From CAIKHN01 sp964394565 (GTDB taxonomy: Bacteria > Patescibacteriota > Patescibacteriia > UBA9934), in the NCBI GenBank assembly GCA_964394565.1, contig CAYMYA010000007.1, positions 1 through 36,501 of the forward strand: a stretch of DNA of 36,501 bases, in the 5' to 3' direction. Numbering within the stretch: the stretch's first letter is position 1; every line of letters starts with the position of its first letter. The notes beneath the pieces are model-generated. The model was not told the DNA's origin, did no database searches, and saw only the letters and a list, made by a program, of their open reading frames with translations. Positions 1 through 7,974 of this stretch are shown here, piece by piece. Both the position numbers and the translations under genes were made by a program.

Positions 1-28
1 TTTTTCTCCGGTGTGTGTGCATGTGCGC

Positions 29-34
29 TACAAT
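29..34 (+). promoter_or_regulatory. -10 box placed for a leaderless transcript
   Basis: TACAAT lies 6 bases before the ATG at 41, so a start about 7 bases downstream would fall on the ATG itself. No SD is visible and too little upstream sequence is present to judge a -35. The same arrangement recurs at several other genes in the window. Confidence 0.45.
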
Positions 35-40
35 ACCCAC

Positions 41-901
41 ATGATCCTCGATCCACTCACAAGCCTACTCATTTGTCCGAAGAACGACGTGGAATCTCGC
101 GAGATTGTGAAAATCGCGGAGGCCTTTAGTATTCCGACACTTGTTTCCAGGCAGCCGCATGGCGCAACACTCGATGCCGAGCCGCACCTGATTGACCGCA
201 TTCGAGAAACGAATCCTATCGCTCATGATATCGTGACGGTGGAAATGCCAAGCCCGGCGATGGAAGATCGTCTACGGGAGCTTGGATTTGCGGTACATAT
301 CGTCGATCATCACCGGTACGAAGCATATGATCGTATGAAGCCCGAGAGTTCATTGGAGCAATTCCGCGCGCTTTTTGCAATAGATGATATCGCGTTGTCC
401 ATGATGGGGTTTGATCCGGTGTTGGTGCGCGGTGTGGGGTTGATTGATCGGGGATTTGTGTGGGAGCTTGCCAAGGAACATATTTCTGATGTCGATCGAC
501 GGCGCATATTGGCGTATTATCGGGAAGAGACTATGCACTTGAGCCCGAATCGTCGGGAGGAGGAGTTGGAAGCAAAAAAGGCATGGCGGGCAAAGCGGCG
601 CGATGGCGATGTGATCGTTGTGCAATCTGATGCTGCGGAATTGAGTATTCGTGACGCGGTGTCTTTTTTGGTCGCGGAGGAATATGCAACGCCGCCGGTG
701 GTTCTCATTTACCAGCCAAAACGCGTGGTGTATGTGCAGGACACTCCAACTGCGGTGATATTACAAAAAACATTCGGTGGGTTTACCTTTGGGAAAGATA
801 CTTGTTGGGGGAGGCCGTTGAAGGATGGTGCGCTTCCGAGTGTGGAGGAAATACTCGCCGCACATCGGCTTGCACTGGTAACCGGTGGCGTACGCACGTA
901 G
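41..901 (+). CDS. DHH-like hypothetical protein
   Basis: This encodes 286 residues. I do not recognise the family firmly. Residues 86-91 read HIVDHH, the form of the DHH phosphoesterase motif (a beta strand ending in DHH), and the C-terminal third (around FTFGKDTCWG) could be a substrate domain. The N-terminal DxD-type motif expected in DHH enzymes is not clear. A nuclease or phosphatase role is therefore only a guess. The ATG at 41 is preferred over one at 11 because a -10-like TACAAT precedes it by 6 bases. It is the first gene of a co-directional run through the FemAB gene at 2619, with 14 bases to the next start. Reality of the gene is very likely; function is uncertain. Confidence 0.75.
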   Translation: MILDPLTSLLICPKNDVESREIVKIAEAFSIPTLVSRQPHGATLDAEPHLIDRIRETNPIAHDIVTVEMPSPAMEDRLRELGFAVHIVDHHRYEAYDRMKPESSLEQFRALFAIDDIALSMMGFDPVLVRGVGLIDRGFVWELAKEHISDVDRRRILAYYREETMHLSPNRREEELEAKKAWRAKRRDGDVIVVQSDAAELSIRDAVSFLVAEEYATPPVVLIYQPKRVVYVQDTPTAVILQKTFGGFTFGKDTCWGRPLKDGALPSVEEILAAHRLALVTGGVRT

Positions 902-915
902 CGTATTCGTGTTGT

Positions 916-2058
916 ATGGACTTGCATGCTCCCATTATGGCGTCATCACCAGAAATTGCCCAGGTGCTTGGTGACATGTTTTCTGTCGGGAGAATAGAGA
1001 TGGCACAAGCATCTGTAGACGCAGCATGTACGGAAATTCCCGCGCTTGCGCAGTTGCGCGGTACTCCACATACTCCGCCATATCATGCAGAAGGGCCGTG
1101 GGTGACGGATCACATCGTGCGTATGTTTGCGGCGATTGATGCGATAGAGCACGGCGTGACGTTTGTGCATTGTGGGGATTTGGGTACGGATGTGGTGTTT
1201 CAGTTTGCTTTAGCGGATGCCGAACGTGCCATTGCGTTGTCGCCGAACATGTTTCGTGCATTTGCACTTATGCATAACATCGCAAAACATGATCGGCTCC
1301 TTTTGGTGGCGGATCCAGGAACTCCGGGGGAGGGGGAGGGTTTTGCCCGTTCAATAACGCGTGCAGTGTCATATTCGACTGCAACGGAAGTGCGACGTTT
1401 TGATACGTTGCGTCGTGCGGGGTTGGGAGGCGGGATTGTTGCAACGTTTGACGACGCGGATCGAGCCGTTGTTGCGCCGCAATATCTCCGAACCCATGAA
1501 GCAATTGTGCGACATTGCGGATTAGCACATGCGTTTGTCAAATTTCTTACTGAATTGTGCTGGAGCCACCAAGACGTTGCACGGTTGTTTGTTGAGCCGG
1601 AGAACGATTCCGCGTTCGCGATATTTCCTGCACGGGCTGGTAAAGCAGGGTTGAATACGGAAAAATTTCTTGATGCGCTTCTTGCGATTGCGCTACTTGA
1701 TCACGATCTCGGGCGCATTGTGGTCCCTGAAACAAGGCATTTCGCAGTAAGTCGTGCGTTTGCGCGCGCGGAGCATGCGGTGGTGCCAGCGCGACATGCC
1801 GCTCGCGAAGCACGGCACCGTCATGCACAAAAACTTCGTGTAAAAGCGATTTTGGAGGATGCTGGCATTGCGCCGGAAATACTCTTTGCGCAGTGCGGAG
1901 TTGGACACGGGCCGGAGCGTGGAGAGGTAATGCAGCGCGTGTACGCGGTGATTCGTGGGGAAACAGACGCGGCATCGTTCGGACCCCATGCGGCGTGGGT
2001 TGAGACACGCGCGCACAGAGCCGCGGCGTTGCTCGCGAAGGAAGGGCTTTCCGTGTAA
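916..2058 (+). CDS. HD-domain-like protein with HN in place of HD
   Basis: This encodes 380 residues. Around residues 54-66 there are spaced histidines (H57, H66), and residues 117-124 read ALMHNIAK, which looks like the metal-binding ALLHDIGK signature of HD hydrolases with the aspartate changed to asparagine (N121). A later LLDHDLGRI could supply the last acidic residue. HD proteins hydrolyse phosphoesters, often of nucleotides. Whether this one keeps activity is doubtful given N121. The ATG at 916 is chosen because it lies 14 bases after the previous stop; upstream in-frame starts would overlap the first gene heavily. It is followed 12 bases later by ruvA, so it is probably co-transcribed. 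The fold assignment rests on short motifs only. Confidence 0.65.
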   Translation: MDLHAPIMASSPEIAQVLGDMFSVGRIEMAQASVDAACTEIPALAQLRGTPHTPPYHAEGPWVTDHIVRMFAAIDAIEHGVTFVHCGDLGTDVVFQFALADAERAIALSPNMFRAFALMHNIAKHDRLLLVADPGTPGEGEGFARSITRAVSYSTATEVRRFDTLRRAGLGGGIVATFDDADRAVVAPQYLRTHEAIVRHCGLAHAFVKFLTELCWSHQDVARLFVEPENDSAFAIFPARAGKAGLNTEKFLDALLAIALLDHDLGRIVVPETRHFAVSRAFARAEHAVVPARHAAREARHRHAQKLRVKAILEDAGIAPEILFAQCGVGHGPERGEVMQRVYAVIRGETDAASFGPHAAWVETRAHRAAALLAKEGLSV

Positions 2059-2070
2059 AGTACGAGTACT

Positions 2071-2622
2071 ATGATCGCGTTTCTGGATGGAATGATTGCC
2101 GGGCACGAGGACGACGGGGTGTTGTTATTGGTAAGCGGGGTAGGGTACCGCATAAGTTGCGGGCGAGACATTGCAGAACTTGGTGAGCATGTAAAATTAT
2201 GGATTACTGAAGTGATTCGTGAGGATCGGTATGATTTATACGGCTTTGTTCGTCGCGAAGAGCAGACACTTTTTGAGCAACTCATGAGTGTTTCTGGCGT
2301 CGGCCCAAAACTGGCGCAGAAAATTCTTTCGTCCGGAACCGTCGAGAACATCGTGCAGCGGATTCATGGCGGAGATATTGATATGCTGACGAGCATTGGC
2401 GGTGTTGGGAAGAAAACCGCGCAGAAGATCGTGTTAGATTTAAAGGGTGTGCTGGTTGCGGTTGGAGAGGAAAAGGGGGTTGTGCGATCGGATGTGACGG
2501 ACGCGCTCGAAAGTCTTGGATATTCAAAAGCGGATATCGCCGAAATTGCGCAGGACATTGTTGGAGAAACCACGGAGGCGAAGGTGAAGTCTGCACTCAA
2601 ATTGTTATCTCGCCACGTATGA
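2071..2622 (+). CDS. ruvA: Holliday junction DNA helicase subunit RuvA
   Basis: This encodes 183 residues, close to the usual RuvA length of about 190-200. RuvA binds four-way DNA junctions and loads the RuvB motor for branch migration in recombination repair. The N-terminal OB-fold begins MIAFLDG. Two helix-hairpin-helix motifs follow, SVSGVGPKLAQKIL (about residues 73-86) and SIGGVGKKTAQKIV (about 108-121), then a linker and a C-terminal three-helix domain. ruvB and ruvC are not in the window. The stop TGA overlaps the start of the FemAB gene (ATGATG), so the two are probably translationally coupled. Confidence 0.96.
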   Translation: MIAFLDGMIAGHEDDGVLLLVSGVGYRISCGRDIAELGEHVKLWITEVIREDRYDLYGFVRREEQTLFEQLMSVSGVGPKLAQKILSSGTVENIVQRIHGGDIDMLTSIGGVGKKTAQKIVLDLKGVLVAVGEEKGVVRSDVTDALESLGYSKADIAEIAQDIVGETTEAKVKSALKLLSRHV

Positions 2623-3581
2623 TGACGGAACATTCTTGGAATGATGCAGTGCGAAAACATGCCGGAATGAGCGGCGCATTTATGCATTCCTGGGCGTGGG
2701 GAGCATTTCAGGAAAGTCAGGGGAGGGAAGTGCGGAGGATCGAAGCGTATGATGGAGCGCGCGCCATGCTGGCACAGGCCGTGAAACTTGATGCGCCACT
2801 TGGGATCCGATATTGGCTGGTGCCAAAAGGGCCCCTTGGCGATGCGTCGCCTGAAGCGATGAGGGCGGTACTCGTTCAAGAGCTCGCCGGAGTCGATTAC
2901 ATCCGTACCGAAGCGGCGTCGAGACTTCCAAAAACGATCGCAGCAAAAGAAATGCATCCAAAAACCACGCGCCTCCTCGATTTGACCAGGGGATTTGATG
3001 TCGTGTTTGAAGAGTTCAGCGCGCGCGTTCGATATAACGTCCGATTGGCAAAAAAGAAGGGCGTGGTGTGTGAATTCGTGGGTCTCGATCGTTTTGGCGA
3101 GTTCGTGGAGCTCATGAAACAGACCGCAGAGCGTGACGAATTTGGTCTGCACGAGATGAAATACTATCGTGCGACGCTTGAGTCGCTTCAGGGAGCCCAA
3201 GAATGTTCTGCAAAACTCGCGATCGCCTCAAAAGAAGGCACGCCGCTTGCCGCCACGCTCACCATCGATAGCTTCGGCACCCGAACGTACTTGCACGGCG
3301 CATCCGGAAACCAGATGCGAGAACTAAAGGCCACCCACGCACTCCAAGATTTTGTGATCCACGATGCGTGCGATGCTGGTATGCGGCACTATGATTTCTG
3401 GGGCATCGCTCCGGAAAACGCTCCCAAAGACCACCCCTGGGCTGGCATCACCGAATTCAAAAAAGCGTTTGGTGGCACCATCCTCTCCTCTCCAGGCACC
3501 TTCGATATTCCGCTAAATCCGTTGAAGTACGGAATGTATCGTGCGGCGAGGTTTTTGAGAGGTGTTGTAAGGGGGTCGTAG
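2619..3581 (+). CDS. FemAB-family peptidoglycan bridge ligase
   Basis: This encodes 320 residues. FemA/FemB/FemX proteins are GNAT-fold aminoacyltransferases that use aminoacyl-tRNA to add residues to the lipid II side chain. Diagnostic C-terminal motifs are YDFWGI (residues 258-263) and HPWAGITEFKKAFGG (272-286); earlier, RVRYNVRLAKKKGV (about 136-149) matches the basic segment typical of the family. The length fits a single FemX/MurM-like enzyme. The start overlaps the ruvA stop by 4 bases; a second ATG at 2622 is also possible. Co-transcription with ruvA is unusual but plausible in a compact genome. Substrate amino acid and cross-bridge type cannot be read from sequence. Confidence 0.9.
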   Translation: MMTEHSWNDAVRKHAGMSGAFMHSWAWGAFQESQGREVRRIEAYDGARAMLAQAVKLDAPLGIRYWLVPKGPLGDASPEAMRAVLVQELAGVDYIRTEAASRLPKTIAAKEMHPKTTRLLDLTRGFDVVFEEFSARVRYNVRLAKKKGVVCEFVGLDRFGEFVELMKQTAERDEFGLHEMKYYRATLESLQGAQECSAKLAIASKEGTPLAATLTIDSFGTRTYLHGASGNQMRELKATHALQDFVIHDACDAGMRHYDFWGIAPENAPKDHPWAGITEFKKAFGGTILSSPGTFDIPLNPLKYGMYRAARFLRGVVRGS

Positions 3582-3583
3582 CT

Positions 3584-3606
3584 AAAGCTAAGCTTTAACT
3601 TTTTTA
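3584..3606 (+). terminator. weak hairpin plus T run after the FemAB gene
   Basis: A 6-bp stem TAAAGC/GCTTTA (3584-3598) is followed by ACTTTTTT on the + strand. It could end the 41-3581 operon. The stem is short and it overlaps the stop codon of the convergent gene at 3588. Confidence 0.4.
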
Positions 3607-4076
3607 CGTGAGAAATACAGTGCTATCGCCGCGGCGAAGATGATGAGTTCAACGAGGAAGCTCCAATGGAAGACGAAGCTCCAGACCCAGAATGCGTGTG
3701 TTGCGGGGACGGTGATGAGAAAGAGGTCGTAGTCAATAAAAGGGTAAAGCCAGTTAATGCCGCCGACGAAAGTATCGAGAAGAAGATGAAGGAGAGTGTT
3801 GGCGAAAATGATCGTAGCGATGACCCGAAGTGCACGATGCTTGAGCGCGAAGCTCGCAATGACGAGTGCCGCCCAAACGCTAAACCAAAATAGTGGCAGG
3901 TGCGTCCAGTAGTGATGGTGCAGTGTTTGGCGATTGTCGATGAAATAGAAAAACAGGAGATCGATGTCTGGAAATATGCTCGCAATCAAGCCAACCCAAA
4001 GATATTTTGTTGTTTTCAGTTTTCGTTGAAGAAACTCGGTGAGGAGGTATCCGGCTGGAAGATGCGCAATAAACAC
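3588..4076 (-). CDS. membrane-bound metal-dependent hydrolase (DUF457/YdjM-like)
   Basis: This encodes 162 residues with about four to five hydrophobic segments. The start MFIAHLPAGY, the motif FPDIDLLFF (about residues 35-43), the histidine cluster HHHYWTH (about 53-59) and a later LLHLLLDT match the LexA-binding/YdjM-type inner-membrane hydrolase family, in which His and Asp residues are thought to bind metal. The biological substrate of this family is unknown. It is transcribed towards the FemAB gene and away from the glycosyltransferase across the assembly gap. The ATG at 4076 is 40 bases from the gap, so its promoter region is partly missing. Confidence 0.8.
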   Translation of the reverse strand: MFIAHLPAGYLLTEFLQRKLKTTKYLWVGLIASIFPDIDLLFFYFIDNRQTLHHHYWTHLPLFWFSVWAALVIASFALKHRALRVIATIIFANTLLHLLLDTFVGGINWLYPFIDYDLFLITVPATHAFWVWSFVFHWSFLVELIIFAAAIALYFSRKKVKA

Positions 4077-4116
4077 ATGTTATGCAACGAAAGGATTGTA
4101 AACGATGATGGTGATT

Positions 4117-4216
4117 NNNNNNNNNNNNNNNNNNNNNNNNNNNNNNNNNNNNNNNNNNNNNNNNNNNNNNNNNNNNNNNNNNNNNNNNNNNNNNNNNNNN
4201 NNNNNNNNNNNNNNNN
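4117..4216. other. assembly gap of 100 N
   Basis: Exactly 100 undetermined bases. The two flanks do not repeat each other, so unlike the gap at 20098 this one may hide real sequence, for example the promoter of the hydrolase gene ending at 4076. True length is unknown. Confidence 0.98.
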
Positions 4217-4246
4217 CGGAGTTGAACACATTTTGTACACAGGGCG

Positions 4247-4255
4247 TGATAAAAT
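4247..4255 (+). promoter_or_regulatory. extended -10 promoter of the glycosyltransferase operon
   Basis: TGATAAAAT fits the extended -10 form TGnTAtAAT. It ends 6 bases before the ATG at 4262, which predicts transcription starting on the start codon. TTGAAC at 4222 is 22 bases away, too far for a standard -35. Confidence 0.55.
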
Positions 4256-4261
4256 GTGGGC

Positions 4262-5398
4262 ATGAGGATCGGTATTGATGCGCGATTTTACGGCCCGCGA
4301 GTCGGAGGCGGCGGCCTCGGCCGCTATGTCTCAGAATTGGTGCAGGCGCTGCAACGTGTTGATAGAGAGAACGAGTACGTGCTTTTTCTCAAAAAAGAGA
4401 ATTTTCACGAATGCGTCATCACGGCGCCGAAGTTCTCGAAACGACTCGTGGATATTCCCTGGTATTCCGCACAGGAACAGGCACGCATGCCCCGAGAAGT
4501 ACGTCTCGCCAAGGTGAACCTCATGCATTTTCCTCACTGGAATGTGCCGGTGTTCTCCCGCATCCCATTCGTCGTCACCATACACGACCTCATTCTCCTT
4601 CAGGACTCGAGTTCCTCGCGCGCCACAACGCGTAATGCCTTTGTGCATGGACTGAAATCCATTGGGCACCGTATTGCGCTGGAAGCGGCGGTACACCGGA
4701 GTAAGCACATCATTGCCATTTCACAATACACGAAAGACTCCATTCTTGAGCACTTCCGTGTGCCAGGGAGAAAGATTTCGGTCGTGTATAACGGCATTCG
4801 CCCGCCTGTGGGGGGAGAATCTGTCACACTGGCATCGCTCGGGATTTACGGACGGTACTTTCTGTATGTTGGGAACCGATATCCACATAAAAATCTGGAT
4901 CTCTTGTTGGAGAGTTTCGCGGATTTTTGTCGGAAGGACCCTGGGATAGTGCTTGTGCTTGCGGGGAGGGACGATATGTTCACCAGAGCATTGCAGCAAT
5001 ATGCTCGTACGCTCGGCATTCCGTCCGATGGTCTCCGGTGGATTCACTCTCCAACAGATGCAGTGGTCGCCCGATTATATACGGACGCTACGCTCGTGAT
5101 TGCTCCATCGCGTATTGAAGGTTTTGGCATTCCGCCGCTGGAGGCACTGAGCTTTGGTACGCCTGTTGCAGCAAGTCATGCGTCTTCGTTACCGGAAGTG
5201 CTCGGAGATGCCGTGCGATACTTCGACCCTACTGATGCAAGTGCGCTGACGAGACTCATGCATGAAGCGGTGGTTGCTCCAGAACTTTGGGCAACATATC
5301 GGGAGAAGGGAAGACGACGCGTCGCACAATTTTCTTGGGACATTACTGCAAAAGCGATGAAAGAGATTTATCAACACTCTGCAGATCGACGATTGTGA
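4262..5398 (+). CDS. GT4-family glycosyltransferase
   Basis: This encodes 378 residues with a GT-B fold. It begins MRIGIDARFYGPRVGGGGLGRY, the usual N-terminal strand and glycine loop of group 1 glycosyltransferases. The donor-binding EX7E motif is EGFGIPPLE at residues 286-294, followed by FGTPVAAS. Such enzymes transfer a sugar from an NDP-sugar to a lipid-linked or surface glycan on the cytoplasmic face. The ATG at 4262 is preferred to a GTG at 4256 because the family starts MRIxIDxR and because of the -10 spacing. The stop overlaps the GTG of the DUF4012 gene by 4 bases, so the two are coupled. Confidence 0.93.
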   Translation: MRIGIDARFYGPRVGGGGLGRYVSELVQALQRVDRENEYVLFLKKENFHECVITAPKFSKRLVDIPWYSAQEQARMPREVRLAKVNLMHFPHWNVPVFSRIPFVVTIHDLILLQDSSSSRATTRNAFVHGLKSIGHRIALEAAVHRSKHIIAISQYTKDSILEHFRVPGRKISVVYNGIRPPVGGESVTLASLGIYGRYFLYVGNRYPHKNLDLLLESFADFCRKDPGIVLVLAGRDDMFTRALQQYARTLGIPSDGLRWIHSPTDAVVARLYTDATLVIAPSRIEGFGIPPLEALSFGTPVAASHASSLPEVLGDAVRYFDPTDASALTRLMHEAVVAPELWATYREKGRRRVAQFSWDITAKAMKEIYQHSADRRL

Positions 5399-7971
5399 AA
5401 CGCATACCCGAACAATCACAGCCATTTGACGACGCGTTGCCGGAACGTTTTCTTCAGGTAGGGACGGGAACGGAGTCGCGCCGTATTCGGATCGATCACG
5501 GTCCAGGAGTCCCATCACCATACGTGGTCAAATTTTCTTCCGACGTGAATCCTGCACGCCCGCAATCCGTCACAGAAGAAATAGAAGCACTTGCAAAGAG
5601 TTTAATCATTGATGGTGATGACGACGTATCCGTGCCGCGGACAGATGACGAGGGTGAACTTTCATTGGATGCGTTAGATATTTCTGCACAATTACAGGAA
5701 TTCGATACCGCACTTCCCGCATATCCCCGCCTCAAAGTGCAAAAAGGTGCCGCCACGATTCAGCACCCCGTACGCTCTTTGGACGACGCGCTTGCGTCAT
5801 TGGCAGAAGCACCGGTGTCTTTGGATGCACTGACGTTGCTGGCGCCGGTGTCGCGAGAGCAGGCCATTGCGAGTGCTGCGGAAGATCGAGTGGAACAGGT
5901 ACCCTGGGTGTATCGAGGTTCAGCGAAAGAGCATTCCGCATCAGTACGTCCGCGTTTCGGTGAGCGGATACTTCGCTTTGAATGGCGCGTGTTCCAACAT
6001 GCCACCGTACGCGCACTCGGTGCATTTGTCGCACTTTCCTTCGCGATAGTGCTACCGCTCCATGCCATGCAAACACTCTCCGGGAGCGTGCAGCGTGTTG
6101 CGAGTATTGAGGACGTTGGTACCGCAGCATTGGACGATATTGTTCGCGGAACCTCTGCATTCACTGCAAAAGATTTTGGGGCAGCGGAATCGAACTTTTC
6201 CTCTGCAGCAGAAAAGTTCGCTTCTGCAGAAGATATTCTCAATACCGTGCACGCTGGAGTTGTTGCATTAGTGAATGTGATTCCACAAACGAATCGCACG
6301 TACGATTCGGTGCGTGGGCTCATGACTGCAGGCCAAGAACTTGCAGAGACGGCGTCAATCCTGAGTCAGGCGGGGGAGGGTCTCACGACGCATCATTCGC
6401 GCGATATCGTTGCAAAGCTTGGCATACTTTCTGCATATGTGGAAAACGCATTGCCGCACGCGGAGCTTGCAAAGGCATCGTTAGCAAAGGTTGATCCATC
6501 TGTTGTGCCGCAGGAATACATGGATGATATCGCGTTACTGGAGTCCCAAGTTCCCGAAGCAGTTTCATCGATGCAGGAATTTTTGCGTCTCGTTGAGACG
6601 TTGGCATATGTCTTGGGTGGGGATGGGACAATGCGATACTTAGCACTATTCCAAAACAACACTGAATTGCGGCCGACGGGCGGTTTCGTTGGAAGTTTTG
6701 CTGAGGTCGATATTGAACATGGTGAGATTGCGGATTTAGCGGTTCCCGGTGGAGGAACATACGATGTTCAGGGGCAGCTCGACGTTTTCGTTGAAGCACC
6801 TGAACCATTGGGATTGATTAATCCTCGGTGGGAATTCCAGGATGGAAATTGGTTTCCGGATTTTCCAACGTCTGCAAAGAAGATGCAGTGGTTTTATGAA
6901 CATGGTGGTGGGCCGACCACCGACGGAGTGATTGCAGTGAATGCGACATTCATGGAAAAGTTGCTTGCCGTGATTGGTCCGGTGGAAATTCCGGAGTATG
7001 GCGTCACGATTGATGCAGAAAACTTCTTATTTACCACAGAAAAGATTGTCGAAATTGATCACGGCACCACCGCAACACCAAAAGCATTTTTGGGCGACCT
7101 CGCACCATTAGTGCTCGAGAAAATTCAGCATGCGGATACGAAACTCTTGCTAGACGTCATTGCTGTTGTTGAAGCTGGGTTGCAGGAGCGTGATATTCAG
7201 CTGTATTTCCGGGATAACGACGCCCAGCGCGCGATGCACGACTTAGGATACGACGGTGCCATTGCGCAAACATCCGGCGATTATTTAATGGTGGTGAACA
7301 CAAATATCGGTGGGGGAAAGACGGATATTGTGATTGAACAGAACGTCGATGTTGCGGTGGAGATTGCGGAATCCGGTTCGATTATCGACACCGTCACCGT
7401 TACAAAGACGCATAAAGGCATGGCAAATGCGTTGTTTACGGGGAAGAATAACGTTGATTATATCCGAATATATGTTCCAGAAGGGAGCGTGTTGCTTTCC
7501 GCGGAGGGTTTTGAAGTGCCACCAGAAGGGTTGTTCGAAGCAGCTGATGTTTCGCTCTCACCAGATGACGATCTTTCTCTTGTCATGAGTGGAAAAACGC
7601 GAGACGCAGTGACTGGCGTCGATATTTGGAATGAATTTGGTAAAACGGTGTTTGGCGGTTGGATGCAAACCGCTCCGGGTGAGACGGAAACCGTTAGCTT
7701 CTCATATCGTATCCCACAAGTATTATTTGAAGAGATTGAGGAGGATTCGCTGACGACTCAAGTACGACGCACGCTTGGTTTTGAGGATCATGATAGCTAT
7801 TCATTGTTCGTACAAAAACAGTCCGGTGTCGTTTCGAGAGAAACACATGTCACGGTGCAGGTGCCGTCATCATTGGGTCTGCTTTGGACGAATGTCACGG
7901 GGGAAGATGAATATACCGTGCCAATTCAGCACGCTCGTGATCATTTTTCCGGGTGGATTTTTACGCGTTAG
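5395..7971 (+). CDS. DUF4012 membrane-anchored surface protein
   Basis: This encodes 858 residues. The first 200 or so are polar and low in complexity and probably cytoplasmic. One transmembrane helix follows at about residues 203-223 (ALGAFVALSFAIVLPL), then a coiled Ala/Glu-rich stretch, then the DUF4012 core with NNTELRPTGGFVGSF at about 418-432. DUF4012 proteins are common in CPR bacteria and Gram-positives, usually beside polysaccharide genes; some relatives are linked to LytR-type attachment of glycans, but the activity is unproven. The start is taken as the GTG at 5395, in a 4-base overlap with the glycosyltransferase stop. The next gene starts 3 bases after the stop. Confidence 0.9.
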   Translation: MKRIPEQSQPFDDALPERFLQVGTGTESRRIRIDHGPGVPSPYVVKFSSDVNPARPQSVTEEIEALAKSLIIDGDDDVSVPRTDDEGELSLDALDISAQLQEFDTALPAYPRLKVQKGAATIQHPVRSLDDALASLAEAPVSLDALTLLAPVSREQAIASAAEDRVEQVPWVYRGSAKEHSASVRPRFGERILRFEWRVFQHATVRALGAFVALSFAIVLPLHAMQTLSGSVQRVASIEDVGTAALDDIVRGTSAFTAKDFGAAESNFSSAAEKFASAEDILNTVHAGVVALVNVIPQTNRTYDSVRGLMTAGQELAETASILSQAGEGLTTHHSRDIVAKLGILSAYVENALPHAELAKASLAKVDPSVVPQEYMDDIALLESQVPEAVSSMQEFLRLVETLAYVLGGDGTMRYLALFQNNTELRPTGGFVGSFAEVDIEHGEIADLAVPGGGTYDVQGQLDVFVEAPEPLGLINPRWEFQDGNWFPDFPTSAKKMQWFYEHGGGPTTDGVIAVNATFMEKLLAVIGPVEIPEYGVTIDAENFLFTTEKIVEIDHGTTATPKAFLGDLAPLVLEKIQHADTKLLLDVIAVVEAGLQERDIQLYFRDNDAQRAMHDLGYDGAIAQTSGDYLMVVNTNIGGGKTDIVIEQNVDVAVEIAESGSIIDTVTVTKTHKGMANALFTGKNNVDYIRIYVPEGSVLLSAEGFEVPPEGLFEAADVSLSPDDDLSLVMSGKTRDAVTGVDIWNEFGKTVFGGWMQTAPGETETVSFSYRIPQVLFEEIEEDSLTTQVRRTLGFEDHDSYSLFVQKQSGVVSRETHVTVQVPSSLGLLWTNVTGEDEYTVPIQHARDHFSGWIFTR

Positions 7972-7974
7972 GAT

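Noticed and set aside
2364..3200. 278-codon open frame on the - strand
   Set aside because: It spans the 3' part of ruvA and most of the FemAB gene, both clearly real on the + strand; no RBS or motif supports it.
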